Shown: positions 1-9,243 of the stretch, one piece after another
How the letters are laid out: the number at the start of each line of letters is the position of its first letter
Numbering within the stretch: position 1 is the stretch's first letter
Source: Chitinophagaceae bacterium
GTDB lineage: Bacteria; Bacteroidota; Bacteroidia; Chitinophagales; Chitinophagaceae
Reading direction: 5' to 3'
Length of the DNA: 64,000 nt
Assembly (NCBI GenBank): GCA_947452965.1
Contig: CANGEW010000006.1
Coordinates: 1 to 64,000 of the forward strand
Translations under genes and position numbers: made by a program
Notes under the pieces: model-generated
The model's database searches: none
Told to the model about the DNA's origin: nothing
Seen by the model: only the letters and a program-made list of their open reading frames with translations

Positions 1-124
1 TTGAACCGTTGCAAGAGGGATTTTGGCATTAACGGTCGCCCTGCCAAAAAACATTTTGCAACTTGTGACGTTGACGCGTCATGAACAACGACAACTAATT
101 GATAATCAGTAAAATAGTATATGC

Positions 125-149
125 GGTGTGAGTACCTCTCTCTCCGCCA
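125..149 (+). other. Degenerate tRNA-Ser 3'-end-like fragment (T-arm + acceptor 3' strand + CCA); possible att-site scar
   Basis: ggtgtgagtacctctctctccgcca closely resembles a tRNA-Ser 3' end of the form GGTTCGAGTCCCTCTCTCTCCGCCA; no matching 5' acceptor strand (ggagaga) is visible upstream in the window. Confidence 0.4.
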
Positions 150-158
150 ATCATTAGC

Positions 159-187
159 AAAGCCCACTTTTTTGTGGGTTTTTTGTT
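159..187 (+). terminator. Rho-independent terminator
   Basis: aaagcccac-ttttt-gtgggttttttg hairpin followed by T tract. Confidence 0.7.
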
Positions 188-224
188 TTAATGGACTTGA
201 TTTTAACCAGCTCAAAAAGAAGAA

Positions 225-449
225 ATGAATAAGTACTTTTATTTTAAGGTGACTTTTATATCAGTTAGTGTTGGTCTATTTGCAGGATTACTGGTTTACG
301 GATTGTTTGACATTGATTTTTATAATCAATCTTCCATTGTCAATTTAATAATAAGATCATTGGTCATTTCTTTTATTACCGGAGCAAGTTTGGGTGTACT
401 AAATATGTTTTTTCAAGTTGGTGATTTTCATAAAAAAGACAATCGTTAA
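225..449 (+). CDS. Small hypothetical membrane protein (two predicted TM segments)
   Basis: 74-aa ORF with two hydrophobic stretches. Confidence 0.6.
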   Translation: MNKYFYFKVTFISVSVGLFAGLLVYGLFDIDFYNQSSIVNLIIRSLVISFITGASLGVLNMFFQVGDFHKKDNR

Positions 450-460
450 GAATATTGGCA

Positions 461-493
461 TTGGTTTTCCGTTGAGATTAATTGCTACTTTTG
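461..493 (+). promoter_or_regulatory. Putative Bacteroidota sigma-A promoter (TTG ... TACTTTTG)
   Basis: TACTTTTG at 486-493 matches TAnnTTTG; TTG at 461-463; ATG of the ABC transporter at 500. Confidence 0.45.
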
Positions 494-499
494 TAATTC

Positions 500-2332
500 A
501 TGAAACAACTCGCTTCACTAAACAAGTATTTTTGGAAATACAAACATCTTTTTTTAACAGGTATACTTTTTATTTTCCTTAGTAATTATTTTAGAATTTT
601 AGCTCCTCAAATTACTAGCTACATTGTCAATAATGTTATTGTTTCCTTGCAAAATGGCAATAGTCCGATTCGTCATTCTATCTCTACTGCAAGTGATCAA
701 CATATATTCATAACATACATCACACATCAGTTGTCTTCACTTTCTTTTGAACACAAAATTTTATATGCTGGCATTCTTTTGTTCATCATTGCAATTATTA
801 GTGGTTTATTTATGTTTTTAATGCGTCAAACCATTATTGTAATGAGTCGACATATTGAGTATGAACAAAAAAATGAAATTTATCAACATTACCAAATGTT
901 AGATATCTCATTTTACAAAAAACATGCTACTGGTGATTTGATGAATCGTATTTCTGAAGATGTGAGCAGAGTTCGAATGTATACAGGTCCGGCTATCATG
1001 TATTTTATTAACTTGGCAGCGGTGATTGGATTTAGTATTTATTTTATGGTTCAGTCTGACTTAACCCTTGCATTAGTTGCGCTTTGTCCATTGCCAATAC
1101 TTGCACTCATCATCTATTTTGTCAACTCATTGATTAATAAAAAAAGCGAAAAAATACAATCCACCTTAAGTGATTTAACATCCAATGCTCAAGAATCTTA
1201 TTCTGGAATTCGAGTAATAAAATCATTTGCCCAAGAGTCTTCAATGATTCATTATTTCAAAAAATGCAGTGAGGATTATAAAATTCAATCTATGAGTTTG
1301 GCGAGAACAGAGGCAATCTATTTTCCAAGCATGGGTTTAATAATTGGGCTTAGTACTTTAATTACCATTATGGTTGGCTGTTTTGAAGTAGTCAATAATG
1401 TACCTGGAGCATCTGTTGGAAAAATAGCTGAATTTGTGTTATATATACAAATGCTAACCTTCCCCGTAAGTGCAATTGGTTGGACGGCAAGTATGACGCA
1501 AAGGGCCGTTGCCTCTCAAAAAAGAATTAATGAATTTCTGAAAACTACTCCCAAAATAATTAATCCAATAACTCCTAAAAAAATTGAATTTACTGGAAAT
1601 ATTATTTTTGATAACGTTAATTTTTCTTACGTTGATACCAATATCCATGCCATAAAAAATGTAAATATCATAATAAAGAAAGGAGAAAAAATAGCTATTG
1701 TTGGTAAAACTGGTTGTGGAAAAACAACCTTTGCTCAACTATTATTAAGAATGTATGATGCAGATAATGGGATGATTAAACTGGATAATGTACCTATTCA
1801 GGATTTGTCTTTGACGGATTTAAGAAATTCTATTACATATGTTTCCCAAGAGGTTTTTTTATTTAGTGACACCATTTTTAATAACATAATTTTTGGCGAT
1901 CAAAATGCAAGTATCGATGAAGTCATAAAAGCCACGAAAGATGCATGTATTTATGATGAAATCATGTCATTCCCAGACCAATTTAATACTTTAATAGGAG
2001 AGAGAGGTATCACCTTAAGCGGAGGTCAAAAACAGCGTATCTCGATAGCTAGAGCAATGATAAAAAAGAATAACATTGTTTTATTTGATGATTGCTTAAG
2101 TGCAGTTGATGCGAAAACTGAAAATATTATCTTACAAAATTTGAATTTTTACTTACAAAACAAAACGTCAATTGTCATTACTCATAGAATTTTCAATCTC
2201 TTGCATTTTGATAAAATTATAGTCTTAGACAATGGATCGATATTGGAATCGGGGACACATCAAGAACTAATCAGTCAAAATGGAATATATTTTAATATGT
2301 ATAATCAACAGCAACAATCAATAAGGGAGTAA
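500..2332 (+). CDS. ABC transporter, fused permease/ATP-binding protein (MsbA-like exporter family)
   Basis: N-terminal TM domain; Walker A GKTGCGKTT, signature LSGGQKQR, Walker B IVLFDD, H-loop ITHR. Confidence 0.93.
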   Translation: MKQLASLNKYFWKYKHLFLTGILFIFLSNYFRILAPQITSYIVNNVIVSLQNGNSPIRHSISTASDQHIFITYITHQLSSLSFEHKILYAGILLFIIAIISGLFMFLMRQTIIVMSRHIEYEQKNEIYQHYQMLDISFYKKHATGDLMNRISEDVSRVRMYTGPAIMYFINLAAVIGFSIYFMVQSDLTLALVALCPLPILALIIYFVNSLINKKSEKIQSTLSDLTSNAQESYSGIRVIKSFAQESSMIHYFKKCSEDYKIQSMSLARTEAIYFPSMGLIIGLSTLITIMVGCFEVVNNVPGASVGKIAEFVLYIQMLTFPVSAIGWTASMTQRAVASQKRINEFLKTTPKIINPITPKKIEFTGNIIFDNVNFSYVDTNIHAIKNVNIIIKKGEKIAIVGKTGCGKTTFAQLLLRMYDADNGMIKLDNVPIQDLSLTDLRNSITYVSQEVFLFSDTIFNNIIFGDQNASIDEVIKATKDACIYDEIMSFPDQFNTLIGERGITLSGGQKQRISIARAMIKKNNIVLFDDCLSAVDAKTENIILQNLNFYLQNKTSIVITHRIFNLLHFDKIIVLDNGSILESGTHQELISQNGIYFNMYNQQQQSIRE

Positions 2333-2376
2333 ATCAACAACCTCTTTAGATGTTGGTATAATTAACCTCAATTATT

Positions 2377-2405
2377 TTGTTATATCAAAAACAAATTTAT
2401 CTTTG
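2377..2405 (+). promoter_or_regulatory. Putative Bacteroidota promoter (TTG-N18-TATCTTTG)
   Basis: ttg 2377-2379 and TATCTTTG 2398-2405, about 34 nt before the GTG start. Confidence 0.55.
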
Positions 2406-2438
2406 CTAGGCAAATTTTTAAAAATTAAATAAAAAACG

Positions 2439-2861
2439 GTGGCATACGAAAACAACGACAAGAAAATGGAAAGCGTTTACAGTGTAAGAGTGAAAGCTGG
2501 AAAACGTAGAACTTACTTCTTTGATGTAAGAGAAACTAGAGGAAGTGACTTTTATGTTACAATTACAGAAAGCAGAAAACGTTTTGATTCTGACGGATAT
2601 GATCGTCACAAAATCTTTCTGTATAAAGAGGATTTTAACAAGTTTATGAAAGGGTTAAATGAAACTGTAGACCATGTTAAAACAGAATTGATGCCTGATT
2701 TTGATTTTGATGCATTTAACCATGATACTCCTTATGAAGGAGATGAACAACAAGATTCTTCTGGATCAATGTCATCAGATAATGCACCATCTGTATCACC
2801 CTCGCAAAATGAACAATCTTCAGAAGATAATGCAAGTAACGAAGAAGTAGACAAATGGTAA
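2439..2861 (+). CDS. DUF3276 / PUR-alpha-like DNA/RNA-binding protein (GTG start)
   Basis: MAYENNDKKMESVYSVRVKAGKRRTYFFDVRETRGSDFYVTITES resembles the Bacteroidota DUF3276 (bacterial PUR) family; acidic/serine-rich C-terminal tail. Confidence 0.85.
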   Translation: MAYENNDKKMESVYSVRVKAGKRRTYFFDVRETRGSDFYVTITESRKRFDSDGYDRHKIFLYKEDFNKFMKGLNETVDHVKTELMPDFDFDAFNHDTPYEGDEQQDSSGSMSSDNAPSVSPSQNEQSSEDNASNEEVDKW

Positions 2862-2883
2862 ATATATCATAAACTGACTATCA

Positions 2884-2917
2884 TTAAAAAAGCCTTCAAC
2901 TGAAGGCTTTTTTAATG
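2884..2917. terminator. Bidirectional terminator between convergent DUF3276 and pgi genes
   Basis: attaaaaaagccttcaactgaaggcttttttaat, near-perfect inverted repeat with A/T tracts on both sides. Confidence 0.85.
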
Positions 2918-2946
2918 ATTATAAGCATTGTTGTGTTTTCTGAAAC

Positions 2947-4542
2947 CTAATTTCTCATCTTTTTATAGGCATTGATTAGTCCATTTGTAGAACTATCATG
3001 CGAATGAATCGAATCATCATTTGATAATTCTAAAAGAATGTTATTAGCCAAAACTTTTCCTAATTCAACACCCCATTGATCAAAACTGAATATGTTCCAA
3101 ATTATTCCCTGTACAAATATTTTATGTTCGTACAGAGCAATTAATTGCCCTAATGAATAAGGGGTTAGTTTTTTTATTAAAATAGAATTACTTGGACGAT
3201 TCCCTTCAAATACTCTATATGGATTTGTATGAGTGTTGCCTTTCATCAACGCCTCAGTTTGAGCAAAAAAGTTACTGATTAATAATGTTTGATGATTACC
3301 CGTTGAATGATGTGATTGAGCTGTTGCAATAAAATCACAGGCTACTTTTTGAGTACCTTGGTGAATTAATTGATAAAAGGCATGCTGTCCATTGGTGCCA
3401 GGCTCTCCCCAAATAATTGGACCTGTTTGGTAATTAATTTCTTGTTCGTTTCTGTCAATACTTTTACCATTACTTTCCATGTTTGCTTGTTGTAAATAGG
3501 CAGGGAAACGATGTAAATATTGATCGTATGGTAAAATGGCTTCTGTTGGTATATTTAAAAAATTTCTATTCCAGATTCCAACTAATGCCATCATAATTGG
3601 AATGTTTTCATGTATGGGAGCATTTTTAAAATGAAGGTCAATAGAATGAGCACCTCTTAACATTTCTTCGAATTTATCGTATCCAATAGTTAGTGCAACA
3701 GAAAGTCCAATTGAACTCCAAAGGCTATATCTACCTCCAACCCAATCCCAAAATTCAAACATGTTCTCAATTGCGATTCCAAAATCATTTACTGCTTTTT
3801 GATTGGTGCTAATCGCAACAAAATGTGAAGAGATGTCCTTTGCATTCCCACCATTATTTAGAAACCATTCTTTTGCTGTATTGGCATTCGCCATGGTTTC
3901 TTGAGTGGTAAATGTTTTGCTGGCTATTATGAATAATGTTTCTTCTGCCGATATTTTATGAAGTACTTCAAGAATATGAGAAGCATCTACATTGCTTACA
4001 AAATATGCCTGTATGTTTTCTAACTTATAGGGTTGTAAAGCTTCTGTTACCATAACGGGTCCGAGATCACTGCCACCAATGCCAATATTTACGATATTCT
4101 TGATGTTTTTTCCGCTATATCCTTTCCATTCACCTTCATGTACACGTTTACAAAAGCTATTCATTTTGTTTAAAACAGCTTTAATTTGATGCAAGATATC
4201 AATGTCTTCTACCTTGATTGATTGACTCGTAAAATCTCTTAAAGCAGTGTGAAGTACGGCTCGGTTTTCAGTCTGATTGATTTTACTTCCATTAAACATT
4301 TCCTGTATGGCATCTTTTACAAAGCAATCTTCTGATAGATCTATCAATAATTCAACTGTTCTTTCGGTGATTAAATTCTTAGAAAAATCAAATAATATAT
4401 CACCTACACAGAGAGCATATTTATTAAATCGTTCAGAATCCAACTCAAATAGGTGCTGAATCGTATTGTTTTCAATATTCGAGTAGTGCTCCTGTAATAA
4501 TTTCCAAGATGGGGTAGTCGTTGGGTTAATTTTGGGGAACAT
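2947..4542 (-). CDS. pgi: Glucose-6-phosphate isomerase
   Basis: PGI signatures: [51 protein letters not shown]. Confidence 0.97.
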   Translation of the reverse strand: MFPKINPTTTPSWKLLQEHYSNIENNTIQHLFELDSERFNKYALCVGDILFDFSKNLITERTVELLIDLSEDCFVKDAIQEMFNGSKINQTENRAVLHTALRDFTSQSIKVEDIDILHQIKAVLNKMNSFCKRVHEGEWKGYSGKNIKNIVNIGIGGSDLGPVMVTEALQPYKLENIQAYFVSNVDASHILEVLHKISAEETLFIIASKTFTTQETMANANTAKEWFLNNGGNAKDISSHFVAISTNQKAVNDFGIAIENMFEFWDWVGGRYSLWSSIGLSVALTIGYDKFEEMLRGAHSIDLHFKNAPIHENIPIMMALVGIWNRNFLNIPTEAILPYDQYLHRFPAYLQQANMESNGKSIDRNEQEINYQTGPIIWGEPGTNGQHAFYQLIHQGTQKVACDFIATAQSHHSTGNHQTLLISNFFAQTEALMKGNTHTNPYRVFEGNRPSNSILIKKLTPYSLGQLIALYEHKIFVQGIIWNIFSFDQWGVELGKVLANNILLELSNDDSIHSHDSSTNGLINAYKKMRN

Positions 4543-4844
4543 GTTTTTATTATTAATAAAGAATGATTTTTTATAATGTATTGATTATCAGCCAGATGTA
4601 TGTATTTTTTTTATTTCAAAATCTAAATAAAATTAAAGAAAATGATTTTATTCAATTTTATCAACCATTCAATAGACTGATTCTAGTTACAAATTACTAA
4701 TAATTCTATTAGAAACTTGCAATTGACTATTTTATAAACTAATTTCGCATTGCTTTTTAAATCCCTTCTTCCTTCTGAAAATCCTCTTTTATTTAATTCT
4801 TTACCCAACGATCAACTCAAAAAATTAAAGTTGATATCAAGACT

Positions 4845-7800
4845 ATGGTTATTAGCAAATTTGTGAAACAGTGGATTGCATCAAAAAATAATTTTTTTTT
4901 GAAATGTGTTTTATTGTTTTTTGTTCTGCAATATTCGCCATTTTTGAATGCTCAAATTTCTTTAAGAGCTTACTCTACATCTTCAACTCTATCTACTACA
5001 AATGTAACAATTGTAAAACCAACTGGAACAGTTGCAGGGGATGTAATGATTGTGAATATTGCAACCAACGGAAACAATATGGATCCTTCACTCAGTGGCT
5101 GGTCATTGGTTGGAAGTCAATCAAGTTTGGGAGGAAGCAATAATCGACATGCTGTTATTTTATATAAGGTTGCTACAAATTCTGAAGCTTCTAGTTATAC
5201 TTTTTCACTTGGATCTGGTGCCTCGGGTGTAGCTGCAGGTATGATGAGTTTTTCTGGTGTCGATACTTCAGGTGGTTCACCTTTTGATTATACCGGTTCT
5301 TTCGCAACGGGTAATGATAAAATACCAACAGCCAATTCAATTTCAACTTCTATTGCTAATGCTGCTGTTATCATGTTTACTCAAATTGCAGGTGGTACTG
5401 GCGCTTTTTCTTCATGGACTGCAACCTCACCTTCAACATTAACTGAAATATATGATGTTGCTGGAACAAATACTCAAGTAGCAGCGGCATGGTCATTAAA
5501 ATCATCATTAGGCAATACTGGAAGTGGAATAAATAGTATTACAAATAATAAAACTTGGGGTGCAATCTTATTAGCTTTAAAACCTTGTCTGCCAACTGTC
5601 ACCAGTCAACCTAATTCTTTAGTTACAGTGTGTGAAGGAGGAAGTTTTACCCTTAGCGCAGTAATTTCTGGTGCAACAAGTTATCAATGGAAAAAAAACG
5701 GGAACACGATTACTGGTGCTACAGCATCAAGTTTAACATTAAATAATCTTAGTTTAGCTGACTCCGGAAAATATACATTAATAGGGACTAGCAATTGTGG
5801 GTCTACAATTGTTACAGATTCATCCGTTGTTAAAATTATTTCGTTACCTACCGTATCAATCACTTCAGACTATTGTGCAGTTGCCGGCAAAGTTAGATTA
5901 AAAGCTGTACCTTCTCCGACTGGGACATACACATATTCATGGTCTAATGGAACTACGAAAGACACTACTTCAGTGGATTTAGCTGGCTCTTATTCTGTAA
6001 CGGTTACCAATTCATCTGGTTGTCAGGCATCTACTATTTTACCCGTTTCAATTGAATATGCGGTGAACGGAAATTTTGAACAAGGAAACACCGGCTTTAC
6101 TACTCCTTTTTTAGGTACACAACATTATTTATATGTTGTAGATACTCCTAATTATCAAAGAGAATTATATCCGGAAGGGTATTATGCAGTTGATACCAAT
6201 GCAAATAATCTTCACAATAATTTTTGGGGACATGATCATACTTCTGGCAATGGAAAGTTCATGATTGTGAATGGTTTTCCTGGTGTGCAGCCTATTGTTT
6301 GGCAAGAAACAATCAATGTAACTCCTAACACCACTTATTATTTTTCTGCTTGGGCAATGAGTTTAAATAGTTCAGGCAATTACGCTTCTCTTAAATTTAG
6401 TATTAATGGTGCACAAGTTGGCACAACAGCTGTGTTATCTTCACATGGCACTACTAGTTCTGCTGCCGACAATTGGACTAGATTTTATGCTACGTGGAAT
6501 TCAGGTAGTGCGACTACTGCTACATGTTCAATAGTGGATTTACAAACTGCAACCGGTGGAAATGATTTTGGGATTGATGATATTTCAATAAGTACTTTAG
6601 CCCCATTTGTATCGTTGTCGTCGGATTCAAGTACCACTCAACAATCAGTTTGTCAAAATTCGCCTATTTCAACAATTAATTTTGTTATAGGGTCTGGCGG
6701 TTCTCCAATAGTTACTGGTTTGCCAAATGGCGTTTCGTATACATATAATGGTTATAATTTAGTCATAAGCGGAAGGCCAACATCTACGGGCACTTATAAT
6801 TTTTCAGTATCTACATCAGGTTGTTCAATTTTTTCAATAACGGGAAAAATTATTGTTAATCCCGTTACTTGGACGGGTAGTGTCAATTCAGATTGGGATA
6901 ATATATCTAATTGGTGTGGGAGTGTGCCCACTTTCTCTACTAATGTTATTATACCATCAGGGGTTGTTAATGCCCCTCTCATTAGTAATAATGCCAACAC
7001 TAATACTATTACAATTAACGCGGGGGCTTCACTTTCTATTGGACTAAATGGAACATTGTCTTTAAAAGGTGATTTTATTAATAATGGCTCGGTGCAGAAT
7101 AACGGTGAAATTGAATTGGTTGGCAATGCCACTCAATCTTTTCCTGGGAGTGGTAGTTTTACAAGCTTTGATCAATTAGTAATTAATAAATCTGCTGGAA
7201 GTGTTGTGTTAAATAATTCAATCAGTATTTACAAGCTTCTGGGGCTTACTAATGGAACTCTAGATTTAAATAATTACGATATTACGTTGAAGTCAAACGC
7301 AAATGCAACCGCTTCAATCGGGAATATTCCATCAACTGCAAGCATCTTATATGGAACAGGTAGATTTGTTGTTGAAAGATATATCCCAACAGGAACCAAT
7401 GTGGGTCAACATGGAAAGTCATGGCAATTTTTAAGCGTGCCAACAAATGGAACACAAACGGTTAAACAAGCTTGGCAAGAAAATGCAGCGTTTCCCAATC
7501 ACAATTCGAATAATGGCTATGGCATTCAAATAACAAGTAATTTATCAAATGCTTTATCATTAGGTTTTGATGTGAAAACAACCACACCCTCCATGAAAAC
7601 TTATGATGCATCAATTCATAATTTTGTGGGTATACCTAATACAAATACTTATCCCATTAAAAACAGTTTGGGCTACATGGTTTTTATAAGAGGTAATCGA
7701 AATGATACAAGTTATTTGCAGCCAGCTGAGCCTACCACGTTAAGATCTAGAGGCACTATTTTTTTAAGAGGCGCTGAAGCTCCTCCGGTTAGTACAATTG

Positions 7801-9122
7801 CTTCAGGTAAATATCAATCTATTGGTAATCCGTATGCGTCTGCTATTGATTTCTCAAATACTACAGGTGTTCAATTTGATCGAACAGCTATTGACAATGC
7901 TTTTTATGTTTGGGATCCTACTTTGGCGGGTTCCTATAATTATGGTGGATATCAAACCATTAGTTCAGCCAATAACTGGCGACCTGTTCCAGGAAATACC
8001 ATTAACTATGCTTCTGGCATATCAAATCCAAAAATCCAATCTGGACAAGCTTTCTTTATGCATGCAACAGGAGCCGGGGGGACAGTTACATTTACCGAAG
8101 ATGCAAAAGTAAATGGAAGTAAAATGGCTATGAGAGGATCTTCAAATGATTCATCGATAAATGCAAAACAATTTTTTGATGTTAAACTACTCGCATTAGT
8201 AAATGGTGAATCAAAAATTGCAGATGGTGTTGCATTGGTTATCAGTCATGAATTCGCTAATAACAATGCATCCAATGCGCCAAAATTATTAAACAATGGT
8301 GAGAATTTATCGATAAATAAAGAGGGCTCTTTGCTTTCAATCCAGGCAAATGGAGAACTCCATGTAAATGACACAGTATTTTTAAATACCAGTAATCTCA
8401 GATTATCAAATTATCAATTGGTATTCATTCCCGAAAATTTTTCAGACTCTAATTTGGTTCCATATTTAGTAGACAAAAATTTGAATACATCAACTGAGCT
8501 ATCACTAACAGATACTTCAATTATTAATTTTTCTAATACTTCTAACAATACAAATGATAGATTTTTCATTGTATTTAAACCCGGCTTTATTCTCCCGATT
8601 TCAAATTTTCATTTAGATGGTCAAAGAGAAAAAAATAATACTATTTTACTACAATGGGAATCACTAGAAGATGCTGTTTCTTATCAATTGGAAAGAAGTT
8701 ATGATGGTAAAAAATTTGAAAGTATTCACGAACTTCCGAACTTTAAAAAAACATTTGATTATAATGATACAACAGAAAATAATGGCATAATATATTACAG
8801 AGTTAAGGCATTCTATTCAAATGGTTCATATTTGTATAGTAATATAAAAACTATTACAGGTACTCAGTTTAAACTAGAAATGTCTGTTTACCCTAATCCC
8901 GTCATAGATCAATTAGTAAAAGTTTCGTTCTCTAATATAGTAAATGACAAACTCAGCGTAAAGATTATAGCACAAAATGGTAAAGTTATTTATAATAGCT
9001 ATCATAAGGTTTTGAACGGGCACTTCTCTTTTAAAATCAGCTCCAATATCCCCAAAGGTGAATATTTAATTACTGTTACAAATTCTCTTGGAGTTTCTCT
9101 TTCACAAGTAATAATATTATAG
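4845..9122 (+). CDS. Large secreted multidomain protein: Ig-like domain, CBM-like jelly-roll segment, T9SS type A C-terminal sorting domain
   Basis: 1425 aa; N-terminal signal; Ig-like CEGGSFTLSAVISGATSYQWKKNG...LADSGKYTL; C-terminal VYPNPVIDQLVKVSF...PKGEYLITVTNSLG...QVIIL typical of the T9SS type A domain. Confidence 0.88.
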   Translation: MVISKFVKQWIASKNNFFLKCVLLFFVLQYSPFLNAQISLRAYSTSSTLSTTNVTIVKPTGTVAGDVMIVNIATNGNNMDPSLSGWSLVGSQSSLGGSNNRHAVILYKVATNSEASSYTFSLGSGASGVAAGMMSFSGVDTSGGSPFDYTGSFATGNDKIPTANSISTSIANAAVIMFTQIAGGTGAFSSWTATSPSTLTEIYDVAGTNTQVAAAWSLKSSLGNTGSGINSITNNKTWGAILLALKPCLPTVTSQPNSLVTVCEGGSFTLSAVISGATSYQWKKNGNTITGATASSLTLNNLSLADSGKYTLIGTSNCGSTIVTDSSVVKIISLPTVSITSDYCAVAGKVRLKAVPSPTGTYTYSWSNGTTKDTTSVDLAGSYSVTVTNSSGCQASTILPVSIEYAVNGNFEQGNTGFTTPFLGTQHYLYVVDTPNYQRELYPEGYYAVDTNANNLHNNFWGHDHTSGNGKFMIVNGFPGVQPIVWQETINVTPNTTYYFSAWAMSLNSSGNYASLKFSINGAQVGTTAVLSSHGTTSSAADNWTRFYATWNSGSATTATCSIVDLQTATGGNDFGIDDISISTLAPFVSLSSDSSTTQQSVCQNSPISTINFVIGSGGSPIVTGLPNGVSYTYNGYNLVISGRPTSTGTYNFSVSTSGCSIFSITGKIIVNPVTWTGSVNSDWDNISNWCGSVPTFSTNVIIPSGVVNAPLISNNANTNTITINAGASLSIGLNGTLSLKGDFINNGSVQNNGEIELVGNATQSFPGSGSFTSFDQLVINKSAGSVVLNNSISIYKLLGLTNGTLDLNNYDITLKSNANATASIGNIPSTASILYGTGRFVVERYIPTGTNVGQHGKSWQFLSVPTNGTQTVKQAWQENAAFPNHNSNNGYGIQITSNLSNALSLGFDVKTTTPSMKTYDASIHNFVGIPNTNTYPIKNSLGYMVFIRGNRNDTSYLQPAEPTTLRSRGTIFLRGAEAPPVSTIASGKYQSIGNPYASAIDFSNTTGVQFDRTAIDNAFYVWDPTLAGSYNYGGYQTISSANNWRPVPGNTINYASGISNPKIQSGQAFFMHATGAGGTVTFTEDAKVNGSKMAMRGSSNDSSINAKQFFDVKLLALVNGESKIADGVALVISHEFANNNASNAPKLLNNGENLSINKEGSLLSIQANGELHVNDTVFLNTSNLRLSNYQLVFIPENFSDSNLVPYLVDKNLNTSTELSLTDTSIINFSNTSNNTNDRFFIVFKPGFILPISNFHLDGQREKNNTILLQWESLEDAVSYQLERSYDGKKFESIHELPNFKKTFDYNDTTENNGIIYYRVKAFYSNGSYLYSNIKTITGTQFKLEMSVYPNPVIDQLVKVSFSNIVNDKLSVKIIAQNGKVIYNSYHKVLNGHFSFKISSNIPKGEYLITVTNSLGVSLSQVIIL

Positions 9123-9243
9123 GGCTTAAATTTAATATAGGATATTGAATTTTGTGTTAAACTAGTTAAATAATAAATGCTCTAAGCTTTTTCGTGATTT
9201 TTTTAGATTAATTTCGCTCGCTTTACACAACAATATTTTCAAT

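Noticed and set aside
1-84. Possible C-terminal fragment of a protein (LNRCKRDFGINGRPAKKHFATCDVDAS)
   Set aside because: Truncated by the window edge, two open frames are possible and none is recognisable; cannot be supported
6794-7132. Antisense ORF of 112 aa inside the T9SS type A gene
   Set aside because: Opposite strand of a well-supported long CDS with clear domains; composition typical of a spurious complement frame
7798-8112. Out-of-frame + strand ORF of 104 aa in the T9SS type A gene
   Set aside because: Same-strand alternative frame of a coherent 1425-aa protein; no frameshift signature
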